DNA from: Candidatus Faecousia faecavium
GTDB lineage: Bacteria; Bacillota; Clostridia; Oscillospirales; Oscillospiraceae
NCBI GenBank assembly: GCA_018712645.1
Contig: DVGO01000020.1
Location: 1-37,980, forward strand
DNA length: 37,980 nt
Reading direction: 5' to 3'
Below are positions 7,601-14,840 of the stretch, one piece after another. A program made the position numbers and the translations under genes. The stretch's first letter is position 1, and the number at the start of each line of letters is the position of its first letter. The notes beneath the pieces were generated by a model. The model was not told the DNA's origin and searched no databases. It saw only the letters and a program-made list of their open reading frames with translations.

Positions 7601-8299
7601 ATGGATGCACATAAACTTCTGCTTGCGGACAGCAATGAAGATTTTTTGACTGCACTGGCGGAAATTCTTTCCCCCCAGTATCAGGTATTTACCACCCGCA
7701 GCGGCAAAGAGGCCCTTCACATTCTCCAACGGGAACAGTGCGGCGTGATGATTCTGGATCTGATGCTGACAGAGCTGGATGGAATCTCCCTGTTGGAACA
7801 GGCCGTTGCCCTGGGCCTGAACCCCAAGGTTCTGGTAATGACGCCCCTGTTCAACGATTACATCCAGTCCGCAGCGGAGCGTTTGGGCGTTGCCTATCTG
7901 GTATACAAGCCCTGCGATTTACAGGCCGTGGCCAACCGGATTGCGGATCTAAGCCATGGTCTGCGTCTTCCGGAGCCAGTAGACCCCCATTCCCAGATCC
8001 GCTCTTTGCTCACACAGCTCAGCGTGTCCGCCAAATATCGTGGCTGCCGGTACCTGATGGAAGCTATCTATCTCATGGCCCAGGATTCCGGTCAATCGGT
8101 GACAAAGGAGCTATATCCCGCGGTTGCCCAAATCTGCAACTGTGACAGCAGCAATGTGGAGCGTTCCATTCGCAGCGTGCTGGATGTGGCATGGAAAAAG
8201 CGTCAGCCCTCCATATGGGAATGCTATTTCCCCCTGCATAAGAAACGGCCAACCAATGCCGAGTTTATTTCCCGACTGGCAGAAATGATCCGTCTTTGA
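7601..8299 (+). CDS. Spo0A-like response regulator
   Basis: A 232-residue regulator with an N-terminal receiver domain (phospho-acceptor Asp53 in MILDLMLTELDG, Thr in VLVMTP, Lys in YLVYKP) and a C-terminal domain of the Spo0A type, seen in RGCRYLMEAIYLM, VTKELYPAVAQ, SSNVERSIRSVLDVAW and RPTNAEF. In Spo0A this helix-turn-helix binds the 0A box and switches on sporulation. Two deviations: the acidic pair that binds Mg2+ reads D10-S11 (ADSNEDF) instead of DD, and the usual IHEIGVP.HIKG linker before the DNA-binding domain is degenerate. I start at ATG 7601, 7 bp after AAAGGAG; an ATG at 7595 is too close to it. It may be Spo0A itself in a lineage with relaxed constraint or a paralogue. It is not next to spoIVB, where spo0A usually lies. 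Confidence 0.82.
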   Translation: MDAHKLLLADSNEDFLTALAEILSPQYQVFTTRSGKEALHILQREQCGVMILDLMLTELDGISLLEQAVALGLNPKVLVMTPLFNDYIQSAAERLGVAYLVYKPCDLQAVANRIADLSHGLRLPEPVDPHSQIRSLLTQLSVSAKYRGCRYLMEAIYLMAQDSGQSVTKELYPAVAQICNCDSSNVERSIRSVLDVAWKKRQPSIWECYFPLHKKRPTNAEFISRLAEMIRL

Positions 8300-8387
8300 T
8301 TCAGTCCCATTTCTCATTTCGACGGAATACTCTGCCAGGATTTGCATATGATATAACAATCACTTTTCCTCGTACAGGAGGCTTAAC

Positions 8388-9395
8388 ATGCGAAAGAGAA
8401 GAAGATCCTCCCCTGCCCGGGCGGCAATGAAACTGCTGTGTCTGATGCTGGGGCTGATTTTAACGGTAATGGTGGGAGCAACCGCCTATTTTCAATATCA
8501 GACCGGCCTGCTCCCTTCCCTGGATTTAGGCAGCATCAGCGTCTTTTCCGGGGAGTCCTGGCATTTGCCGGAACTGCCTTCTCTGAATCTGGGACAGTTC
8601 CTTTCCGGAACCGCATCCAATCAAATCGGCGGCAGAGGCAGCAACATTGTTAATATTCTTTTGGTGGGCCAGGATCGCCGTGAAGAAGAGGAGCGAGCCC
8701 GTTCCGATTCCATGATTCTGTGTACCTTCAACAAGAAAACCAAACAGCTGACCATGACCTCTTTCCTGCGGGATTTATATGTCCCCATTCCCGGCTATGA
8801 AGCCAATCGCATCAACAGCGCCTACGCCTACGGGGGCATCCCCCTGCTGGAGCAGACGCTGCAGGAAAACTTCAGTCTGCATATTGACGGCAGTGTGGAA
8901 GTGGACTTTACCCAGTTCGCCAAGGTTGTGGATCTTCTGGGCGGGGTGGAAATGGAATTGCGGCAGGATGAGGCAGAAGTCATCAATTACGAGACGGGCA
9001 GTGAACTGTCCGCAGGCACCCACCGGCTTTCCGGTGATCAGGCACTGGCTTACTCCCGCATTCGTAAGCTTGACGCAGACGGAGACTTCAGCCGCACCAA
9101 TCGCCAGAGAAAAGTAATCAGCGCTCTGATGGATGCCTACCGGGGGGCAGGGCTGACAACAATGCTGACCATGACCAAAAATATACTGCCCATGATCACC
9201 ACGGATTTGAGCAATGTGGAAATTCTGATGTATGGCCTCGAACTGTTTCCCATGCTTTCCGATGCCCAGATTGTCAGCCAATATGTCCCCGCAGCAGGGA
9301 CATATTCCGATCAATCCATCAACGGGATGTCTGTACTGGTTCCCGATCTGGAAGCCAACCAGCAAATACTGCGGGAAACTCTGCTTGGAAATTAA
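8388..9395 (+). CDS. LytR-CpsA-Psr (LCP) family glycopolymer ligase
   Basis: Membrane-anchored enzyme that attaches teichoic-acid-like or capsule polymers from lipid carriers to peptidoglycan. A basic N-terminus (MRKRRRSS) is followed by a transmembrane helix at about residues 15-37 and the LCP domain at about 85-265, with RSDSMILCTF, the TSFLRDLYVPIPG loop, RINSAYAYGG, VDLLGGVEMEL and GDQALAYSRIRKLDADGDFSRTNRQR carrying the arginines and aspartates that bind pyrophosphate lipid. 335 residues is a normal length. RBS AGGAGG lies 8 bp ahead of the ATG. Together with glmM nearby it points to cell-envelope synthesis as a theme of this stretch. Confidence 0.95.
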   Translation: MRKRRRSSPARAAMKLLCLMLGLILTVMVGATAYFQYQTGLLPSLDLGSISVFSGESWHLPELPSLNLGQFLSGTASNQIGGRGSNIVNILLVGQDRREEEERARSDSMILCTFNKKTKQLTMTSFLRDLYVPIPGYEANRINSAYAYGGIPLLEQTLQENFSLHIDGSVEVDFTQFAKVVDLLGGVEMELRQDEAEVINYETGSELSAGTHRLSGDQALAYSRIRKLDADGDFSRTNRQRKVISALMDAYRGAGLTTMLTMTKNILPMITTDLSNVEILMYGLELFPMLSDAQIVSQYVPAAGTYSDQSINGMSVLVPDLEANQQILRETLLGN

Positions 9396-9403
9396 CTTTT
9401 TTT

Positions 9404-9426
9404 ATTTCCAAAAAAGGAAATTATTT
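9404..9426 (+). terminator. Weak terminator-like hairpin after the LCP gene
   Basis: ATTTCC (9404-9409) and GGAAAT (9416-9421) around a six-A loop, followed by TATTT. The stem is AT-rich and short, so efficiency is doubtful. Confidence 0.35.
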
Positions 9427-9427
9427 C

Positions 9428-9487
9428 CTGCAATATTGCAGCAAAATGTTTCGATATTACCCATCGATAACCAATATCATCGGTAAT
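9428..9487. repeat. Palindrome and inverted repeat between the LCP and BlaI-type genes
   Basis: CTGCAATATTGCAG (9428-9441) is a perfect 14-bp palindrome. It is followed by ATTACC (9456-9461) facing GGTAAT (9482-9487), with CGAT/ATC pairing in between. The segment is much more AT-rich than the genes on both sides and lies 40-90 bp upstream of the promoter of the BlaI-type repressor gene. It may be a regulator binding region. Confidence 0.4.
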
Positions 9488-9522
9488 TCAGAAAAAATTT
9501 CTTAAAATCTCTCATAACAGAA

Positions 9523-9551
9523 TTGACAAAAACTGTAAACCAGTCTATAAT
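9523..9551 (+). promoter_or_regulatory. Perfect-consensus promoter of the BlaI-type gene with an inverted repeat in the spacer
   Basis: TTGACA (9523-9528), 17 bp, TATAAT (9546-9551). The spacer holds ACTG-N5-CAGT (9532-9544). BlaI/MecI repressors bind short inverted repeats around their own promoter, so this could be the operator, though the half-sites are only four bases long. Confidence 0.88.
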
Positions 9552-9576
9552 GACTTCAAATCAAGGAGGTGTACGG

Positions 9577-9945
9577 GTGGAACTTACAAAAAGTGAAATG
9601 GAAATCATGGACGTTCTCTGGGACGCGCAAAAGCCGCTGTCCCGCGCAGATCTGCTGGCTCGTTCTGAGGAGAAAACCTGGAAGGACAGCTCTGTGCATA
9701 TTCTGCTGAATGGTCTGCTGCAAAAAGGTGCGATTCAGGAAGCCGGGTTGGTAAAACGGAGCAAGACCTATGGTAGAGTCTTTGTTCCGACTCTGACACG
9801 GGAAGAGTACTTTGCGACTACCATCTTCTCCCATCGTCATAAGCCCAACATTCTGGGATTGTTTGAAGCGTTACTGCGTCGGGAGGATATCACCAGCGAC
9901 GAACTGAAGCAGATCGCCGCCATGGTGGAACAACGGAATCATTGA
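9577..9945 (+). CDS. BlaI/MecI/CopY-family transcriptional repressor
   Basis: A 122-residue winged-helix repressor: ELTKSEMEIMDVLWDAQKPLSRADLL and the recognition-helix region WKDSSVHILLNGLLQKGAI match the penicillinase-repressor family, with a C-terminal dimerisation part. The start is GTG 9577, 7 bp behind AAGGAGG; upstream in-frame ATG codons lie inside the promoter and are excluded. The family usually controls beta-lactamase, PBP2a or copper ATPase genes and is inactivated by a BlaR1/MecR1 protease or by metal. No such partner is adjacent: a terminator follows directly, so this is an orphan repressor with unknown targets. Confidence 0.88.
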   Translation: MELTKSEMEIMDVLWDAQKPLSRADLLARSEEKTWKDSSVHILLNGLLQKGAIQEAGLVKRSKTYGRVFVPTLTREEYFATTIFSHRHKPNILGLFEALLRREDITSDELKQIAAMVEQRNH

Positions 9946-9953
9946 TTTCCTCA

Positions 9954-9982
9954 GGAGCTGCCAAGTGCGGCTCCCTTTTTTT
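9954..9982 (+). terminator. Terminator of the BlaI-type gene
   Basis: GGAGCTGC (9954-9961), loop CAAGT, GCGGCTCC (9967-9974) with one G-U pair, followed by C and seven T. Confidence 0.9.
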
Positions 9983-10044
9983 CTCCCGGATTGTTGAAAT
10001 TGCAAAATATATAGTCGATTTATATACAAAATGGCGTTTTGTCA

Positions 10045-10073
10045 TTGACAAGGCCCTTTCGGCGATGTATAGT
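10045..10073 (+). promoter_or_regulatory. Promoter of the beta-helix/glmM operon
   Basis: TTGACA (10045-10050), 17 bp, TATAGT (10068-10073). One mismatch to consensus. It lies about 50 bp before the start codon of the beta-helix gene. Confidence 0.85.
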
Positions 10074-10122
10074 AGTCAAGGTCAATCCCTGGCACCCGGG
10101 TGTGCCGTCTGGAGGAAAAAGT

Positions 10123-10779
10123 ATGCTCAAAACAAGCGACCTGTTTGATTTATCCCACTCTATGGCAGGAACCTACCTGTCTGACTTTGATCTGCCGTGG
10201 CAGGCACTGGGGGGGATCAAATCCCTGATTCTCTCCCTTGGCAGTCAGCTGGGCGAAGAGTACAATCAGATTCAGCCCAATGTATGGGTACATAAAACCG
10301 CCGTCATCGCGCCTACCGCTTACCTGGGAGCGCCTTGCATCATCGGTGCAAATACCGAAGTACGCCACTGTGCCTTCATCCGTGGCTCGGCCCTGGTTGG
10401 TGAGAACTGCGTGGTCGGCAACTCCGTAGAACTGAAAAACGTAATTTTGTTTGACAATGTGCAGGTACCCCACTACAACTATGTGGGCGACAGTATTCTG
10501 GGATACAAATCCCACATGGGCGCAGGCAGCGTCACCTCCAATGTCAAGTCCGATAAAACCCTGGTGGTGGTGAAAAACGGCGAAGAGCAGATTCCCACCG
10601 GGCTGAAGAAATTCGGCGCCATGCTGGGTGATTTTGTGGAAGTAGGCTGCAACAGCGTTCTCAATCCCGGCACAGTCATTGGCAGACATACCAACATCTA
10701 CCCCACTTCCTGCGTCCGGGGCATGGTTCCGGCAGACAGCATCTGGAAAACCGGCGGCGTGGTCGTTGCCAAGAAGTAA
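10123..10779 (+). CDS. Left-handed beta-helix acyltransferase related to the GlmU acetyltransferase domain
   Basis: A 218-residue protein with hexapeptide repeats (IGANTEV, VGENCVVGNSV, IGRHTNI) that build a left-handed beta-helix. PHYNYVGDS with His117 and GAGSVTSNVKSDK match the acetyl-CoA-binding part of GlmU (NHLTYLGD and GAGTITCNYDG in the known enzyme), so it may acetylate glucosamine 1-phosphate or a related amino sugar. The GlmU uridylyltransferase domain is absent. The first 40 residues are not repeat-like. Start ATG 10123 follows GGAGG. It shares a promoter with glmM 48 bp downstream, which supports a role in UDP-GlcNAc or a related pathway; substrate and activity are inferred. Confidence 0.82.
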   Translation: MLKTSDLFDLSHSMAGTYLSDFDLPWQALGGIKSLILSLGSQLGEEYNQIQPNVWVHKTAVIAPTAYLGAPCIIGANTEVRHCAFIRGSALVGENCVVGNSVELKNVILFDNVQVPHYNYVGDSILGYKSHMGAGSVTSNVKSDKTLVVVKNGEEQIPTGLKKFGAMLGDFVEVGCNSVLNPGTVIGRHTNIYPTSCVRGMVPADSIWKTGGVVVAKK

Positions 10780-10827
10780 GTTTTTCTGCATTTTCGATCC
10801 TCTTGTATGTGAAAGGAGCTTATTCCT

Positions 10828-12213
10828 ATGGGAAAGTATTTCGGAACTGACGGCTTCCGGGGCGAAGCCAACTGCAATCTGACCGCCGATCATGCCTTCA
10901 AGGTTGGCCGTTTCCTGGGCTGGTATTATACCCAGCTGCGCCGGCGCAACGGAAGCGACGGTCCTGCCCGGATTGTCATCGGCAAGGACACCCGCCGCAG
11001 CAGCTACATGTTTGAGTACAGCCTGGTCGGCGGTCTGGTCGCCTCCGGTGCCGACGCTTATTTGCTGCATGTTACCACTACCCCGTCGGTTGCCTATGTG
11101 GTTCGTACCGAAGGCTTTGAGTGCGGCATCATGATTTCCGCCAGCCACAATCCCTACTATGACAACGGCATCAAGCTCATCAACAGCTTTGGCGAGAAAA
11201 TGGACGAAAGCGTCATTACCCTGGTGGAAGCCTATCTGGACGGTCATCTGGAAGCCTTCGGCCGCAGCTGGGAAGAACTGCCCCTGGCCAAGCGGGATCA
11301 GATTGGCCGTACAGTGGACCATGTGGCAGGACGTAACCGCTACATCGGGTATCTGATTTCCCTGGGGCTGTACTCCTTCAAGGGATTGCGGGTTGGTCTG
11401 GATTGCGCCAACGGCTCTTCCTGGAATATTGCCAAGTCTGTTTTCGACGCTCTGGGCGCCAAGACCTATGTAATCAATGCAGAACCCGACGGATACAACA
11501 TCAACACCAACGCCGGCTCTACCCATATCGAGGTGCTCCAGCGCTATGTAGTGGAAAACGGTCTGGATGTTGGCTTTGCCTACGACGGTGACGCCGACCG
11601 CTGCATGTGTGTCGATGAAAAGGGCAACGTGGTCACCGGCGACCACATTCTCTATCTGTACGGAAAGTACATGAAAGAGCGGGGCAAGCTGATGATGAAC
11701 ACCGTTGTCACCACGGTCATGTCCAACTTTGGCCTGTATAAAGCCTTCGACGAACTGGGCATCGACTACGCCAAAACTGCCGTGGGTGACAAGTACGTCT
11801 ACGAGTACATGATGGCCAACGGCTGCCGTCTGGGCGGTGAACAGAGCGGTCACATTATCTTCTCCAAATATGCCTCCACCGGCGACGGCATTCTGACTTC
11901 CCTGAAGGTCATGGAAGTCATGCTGGCAAAGAAGAAGACCTTGAGTCAGCTGTGTGAAGGGTTCACCTTCTATCCCCAGGTTCTGAAAAATGTCCGTGTT
12001 GCCGACAAGGCTGCTGCCCAGGCTGACCCTGATGTCCAGGCGGCTGTGGCAGAAGTGGCTGCAAAGCTGGGTGACAGCGGCCGGATTCTGGTGCGGGAGT
12101 CCGGCACCGAGCCTGTGATTCGGGTTATGGTGGAAGCTCCTACCAAGATTGTTTGCGAAGAGAACGTGGATTATGTGGTAGAGGTTATTCGCCGCAAAGG
12201 TCACGTTGTGTAA
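10828..12213 (+). CDS. glmM: Phosphoglucosamine mutase (GlmM-type phosphohexomutase)
   Basis: Converts glucosamine 6-phosphate to glucosamine 1-phosphate, a step towards UDP-GlcNAc and peptidoglycan. All four phosphohexomutase signatures are visible: N-terminal KYFGTDGFRG, the phosphoserine loop SASHNP with Ser106, the metal-binding DGDADR (Asp253, 255, 257), the sugar-specificity loop GGEQSGH and the phosphate-binding RESGTEPVIRVM near the C-terminus. GEQSGH is typical of GlmM rather than phosphomannomutase. 461 residues is a little longer than the usual 445-450. It is second in an operon with the beta-helix acyltransferase, and a strong terminator follows. Confidence 0.93.
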   Translation: MGKYFGTDGFRGEANCNLTADHAFKVGRFLGWYYTQLRRRNGSDGPARIVIGKDTRRSSYMFEYSLVGGLVASGADAYLLHVTTTPSVAYVVRTEGFECGIMISASHNPYYDNGIKLINSFGEKMDESVITLVEAYLDGHLEAFGRSWEELPLAKRDQIGRTVDHVAGRNRYIGYLISLGLYSFKGLRVGLDCANGSSWNIAKSVFDALGAKTYVINAEPDGYNINTNAGSTHIEVLQRYVVENGLDVGFAYDGDADRCMCVDEKGNVVTGDHILYLYGKYMKERGKLMMNTVVTTVMSNFGLYKAFDELGIDYAKTAVGDKYVYEYMMANGCRLGGEQSGHIIFSKYASTGDGILTSLKVMEVMLAKKKTLSQLCEGFTFYPQVLKNVRVADKAAAQADPDVQAAVAEVAAKLGDSGRILVRESGTEPVIRVMVEAPTKIVCEENVDYVVEVIRRKGHVV

Positions 12214-12230
12214 TCGAAAAATGTCCCTTC

Positions 12231-12261
12231 GGGCGCCGCAGAGACTGCGGCGCCCGCTTTT
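12231..12261 (+). terminator. Terminator of the glmM operon
   Basis: GGGCGCCGCA (12231-12240), loop GAGAC, TGCGGCGCCC (12246-12255), then GCTTTT. Ten perfect GC-rich pairs. Confidence 0.92.
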
Positions 12262-12301
12262 ATACCTGCCCGGATTTTGTGATGCTGGGGTATTTTTTAG
12301 G

Positions 12302-12346
12302 TTGCAATGCCCTTCTTTTTATGATAAAATGAGTACAATTGTACTC
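12302..12346 (+). promoter_or_regulatory. Promoter with adjoining 16-bp palindromic operator of the XRE regulator gene
   Basis: TTGCAA (12302-12307), 17 bp, TAAAAT (12325-12330), directly followed by the perfect palindrome GAGTACAATTGTACTC (12331-12346), which would cover the transcription start. The regulator gene starts 12 bp later. This is the classic layout of an autorepressed helix-turn-helix gene. Confidence 0.78.
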
Positions 12347-12358
12347 TGGAGGGAAAAC

Positions 12359-13024
12359 ATGGACGACGAGAAGCTTAAATTTCAGATCGGTGCCAATATC
12401 GCCGCCTATCGCAAGCAGGCCGGGCTGACACAGGTCGGTTTGGCAGAGAAATTGAATTATTCTGACAAGGCGGTTTCCAAATGGGAACGGGGCGAATCTG
12501 TGCCGGATGTGCTGACATTGATGGTGCTGGCCGAACTGTTTGGTGTGACAGTCAATGATCTGCTGGCAGACCCCGATGCTCTGCCCGGCAATCCCGGCAC
12601 CCTGGAAAAGGCAATGACTCAGGTTTCGGAGAAGGCACTGAAACGAAAAGCCAACAAAAATGTGATTCTGGCCCTGTCCTCCACCCTGGTTTGGTTTGTG
12701 GCGCTGCTGGCCTTCGTGATTCTGTCCTCGTTTGACTTTTTGGACCGGTACAGCTATTTGCTGTTTTTCTATGCCATCCCCGCCAATGCCATTGTACTGC
12801 TGAGTCTGCGCTCGGCCTGGCATGACTTCCGCTGGAATCAGGCGCTGATTACCGGCATCGTCTGGGGCAGTTTGCTGAGCATTTATGTGACGCTGCTGGT
12901 GGTAATGCAATACAATTTCTGGAAGGTGTTTCTGCTGGGAATTCCCGGTCAGATTGCCATTTTCCTTTGGTTTCGGATGTTCCGTCCGGTAAAAGAGACA
13001 GAAAGGATGCCTGAAAATGGATAA
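12359..13024 (+). CDS. XRE-family regulator with C-terminal membrane domain
   Basis: A 221-residue protein. Residues 8-65 form a Cro/CI-type helix-turn-helix (IAAYRKQAGLTQVGLAEKL, YSDKAVSKWERG, PDVLTLMVLAELF), and residues about 95-210 contain four hydrophobic helices ending in a short basic/acidic tail. Membrane-bound XRE regulators of this layout are common in Firmicutes and may sense envelope state. Start ATG 12359 is preceded by GGAGGG. It overlaps the cyclo-ligase gene by 8 bp, so the two are translationally coupled. The palindrome just upstream is the likely binding site. Confidence 0.9.
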   Translation: MDDEKLKFQIGANIAAYRKQAGLTQVGLAEKLNYSDKAVSKWERGESVPDVLTLMVLAELFGVTVNDLLADPDALPGNPGTLEKAMTQVSEKALKRKANKNVILALSSTLVWFVALLAFVILSSFDFLDRYSYLLFFYAIPANAIVLLSLRSAWHDFRWNQALITGIVWGSLLSIYVTLLVVMQYNFWKVFLLGIPGQIAIFLWFRMFRPVKETERMPENG

Positions 13025-13550
13025 GACGCAACTTCGCCGGTATATCCGGGAGCAAAAGCGAGCCATGTCCGAAGAAGAGATCGTCCGGCGCAGCGCCCGG
13101 CTGGCACAGATGTTTGCCGCCACCCCTGCTTACCAGGCTGCCAAGACCATCTACGGATATCTTTCCTACAATCAGGAAGTCAGAACCATGCCCATTCTGG
13201 AGCAGGCTCTGCGGGATGGGAAACGGGTAGCGGTTCCCAAGGTCTATGGCGAAGAAATGCGTTTTCTGTATCTGGATGACCTGAGCCTGGTTGCCAAAGG
13301 CTACGGCGGTATCCCGGAACCCATTGCCGACGAACCGGTTGCCGATGACAAAACCGCCCTGGTGCTGATGCCCGGGCTGGCCTTTGACCCGGAGGGACAC
13401 CGGATTGGATACGGCGGGGGCTTCTACGACAAATTTTTGGCCGCTGAGCCGAGTCACCCTACTTTGGCACTGTGCTATGACTTTCAGGTTTTGTCCAGCC
13501 TGGAAACCGACCCGCATGATATTCCCGTGGATCAGGTTCTGTGGGCGTAA
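13017..13550 (+). CDS. 5-formyltetrahydrofolate cyclo-ligase
   Basis: ATP-dependent enzyme that turns 5-formyl-THF into 5,10-methenyl-THF and so recycles a folate side product in the cytosol. Recognised by the N-terminal KTQLRRYIREQKRAMS, YLSYNQEVRT, the C-terminal signature MPGLAFDPEGHRIGYGGGFYD, and PHDIPVDQVLW. Length 177 is near the family norm. The ATG lies inside the end of the XRE gene, so it is probably read from the same mRNA. No functional link between the two is obvious. Confidence 0.94.
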   Translation: MDKTQLRRYIREQKRAMSEEEIVRRSARLAQMFAATPAYQAAKTIYGYLSYNQEVRTMPILEQALRDGKRVAVPKVYGEEMRFLYLDDLSLVAKGYGGIPEPIADEPVADDKTALVLMPGLAFDPEGHRIGYGGGFYDKFLAAEPSHPTLALCYDFQVLSSLETDPHDIPVDQVLWA

Positions 13551-13585
13551 GCCGGTAAAAAACGTAGTGTTGCAGGAGAGAAACA

Positions 13586-14161
13586 ATGGAACTGTTTGGA
13601 ATTTTACTGGTCGCCGGCCTGGTTCTGGGGCTGTGCTATCTGATTGACAAAGCCTTTACCAAGGCCTTCCGCAGCAAGGCGCAGCATCGCTCTGGGCTGG
13701 CTGTCCGGGCCAACAAACGATATGGTGTTTTTGGCGTCATCTTGTCGGTTTTGGGTATACTGGGCTTTTTTACCGGTCTTACTGACGGCAAGGTACTTCT
13801 GGTAGGCGGCATTATTGTGCTGCTGATGGGATTGGGCCTTGCAGTGCACTACTTAAGCTTCGGCATCTTTTATGATGGAGAAAGCTTTCTGCTCTCCCGG
13901 TTCGGAAAAAAAGATCGGGAATACCGTTATCAGGAGATTCAGGGGCAGAAGCTGTATCTGATTCAGGGCGGTGCCATCCTGGTGGAGCTGTATATGACCG
14001 ACGGAAGCAGCGTCAGCGTGCAGTCTTCCATGGACGGTGTATATCCCTTCCTGGATACCGCTTTTGCCGGCTGGTGTCTGCAAACCAGCCGTGACCCGGA
14101 AAGCTGCACCTTCCATGACCCCTCTCAGAGCCTGTGGTTTCCCACCATGGAGGATGTATAA
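13586..14161 (+). CDS. Membrane protein of unknown function with a C-terminal soluble domain
   Basis: A 191-residue protein. Three hydrophobic segments are visible at about residues 3-21, 47-63 and 68-90; the rest (about 92-190) is a soluble, beta-rich stretch (YDGESFLLSRFGKKDREYRYQ, YMTDGSSVSVQSSMDGVYPFL) that reads like the PH-like domains found at the end of small bacterial membrane proteins. I do not recognise the family. The ATG is preceded by AGGAGAG, and the stop is 2 bp before the DUF1643 gene, whose ribosome binding site lies within this gene's 3' end, so co-translation is likely. Confidence 0.75.
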   Translation: MELFGILLVAGLVLGLCYLIDKAFTKAFRSKAQHRSGLAVRANKRYGVFGVILSVLGILGFFTGLTDGKVLLVGGIIVLLMGLGLAVHYLSFGIFYDGESFLLSRFGKKDREYRYQEIQGQKLYLIQGGAILVELYMTDGSSVSVQSSMDGVYPFLDTAFAGWCLQTSRDPESCTFHDPSQSLWFPTMEDV

Positions 14162-14163
14162 CT

Positions 14164-14778
14164 ATGGCACACATTCCCAGTGGTACCACTGCTCAGCTGG
14201 AACTGGTAACCTTTCAGCAGGCGTTGGAAGCTGCCAATACCCCTTCTGAGGAATACGACATTCACAAATGGCTCTACGCACCTAATTTTTACTCGGAATA
14301 CCGGTACATACTGGGAACCCGGGGGAAAAATCCTCTGATTTGTGTGGGTATCAACCCCTCCACTGCACGCCCTGACGCTCTGGACAACACGCTGAAATCC
14401 GTGGAGCGGATTGCCCTGGGCAACGGATTTGACAGTTTTCTCATGTTCAATGTCTATGCCCAGCGCGCCACCAATCCGGACACCATGGAAAAAAGCTGCA
14501 ACCCCAGGCTGCATCAGGAGAATCTGGAAGCATTCCGTTATGTGCTTTCCCTCTCCCCTCACCCTGCGGTCTGGGCTGCCTGGGGCGCCGTGATTGAAAA
14601 ACGGAAGTATCTGCCCCAGTGTCTCCAGGATATGCTCCGGGCTGGTCAGGATTACGGCGCACGCTGGTACTGCGCCGGGGCCATTACCAAAAAAGGCCAC
14701 CCCCATCATCCGCTGTATCTGCGCAAGGACGAGCAGCTTCGTCCCTTTGATGTGCAGGCCTACCTGGAGAACCTTTGA
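14164..14778 (+). CDS. DUF1643 family protein
   Basis: A 204-residue soluble protein. LICVGINPSTARPDALDNTLKSVERIA, FLMFNVYAQRATNP, WAAWGAVIE and the GHPHHPLYL segment near the end fit the DUF1643 family, which occurs in phages and bacteria and has no firm biochemical role. Start ATG 14164, 10 bp after GGAGG; an in-frame ATG at 14134 lies inside the previous gene and has no such site. It sits 2 bp after the membrane protein gene and is followed by a strong hairpin. Confidence 0.82.
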   Translation: MAHIPSGTTAQLELVTFQQALEAANTPSEEYDIHKWLYAPNFYSEYRYILGTRGKNPLICVGINPSTARPDALDNTLKSVERIALGNGFDSFLMFNVYAQRATNPDTMEKSCNPRLHQENLEAFRYVLSLSPHPAVWAAWGAVIEKRKYLPQCLQDMLRAGQDYGARWYCAGAITKKGHPHHPLYLRKDEQLRPFDVQAYLENL

Positions 14779-14796
14779 TTTGCCACAAGATACCAC

Positions 14797-14818
14797 CAGC
14801 GGGGGCCATCCCCCGCTG
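14797..14818 (+). repeat. Strong intergenic hairpin between DUF1643 and yfcE-type genes
   Basis: CAGCGGGGG (14797-14805), loop CCAT, CCCCCGCTG (14810-14818): nine perfect pairs. It is followed by AAACTTTTAGGAGG, so the ribosome binding site of the next gene begins about 11 bp later. With only four T in the tail it may act as a partial terminator or as an mRNA-stabilising stem between two genes of one transcript. Confidence 0.6.
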
Positions 14819-14840
14819 AAACTTTTAGGAGGAGAAGAAC

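Noticed and set aside
5961..7655. A 564-codon open frame on the minus strand
   Set aside because: Antisense shadow of the HtrA protease gene.
10150..12204. A 684-codon open frame on the minus strand
   Set aside because: Antisense shadow of the beta-helix and glmM genes.
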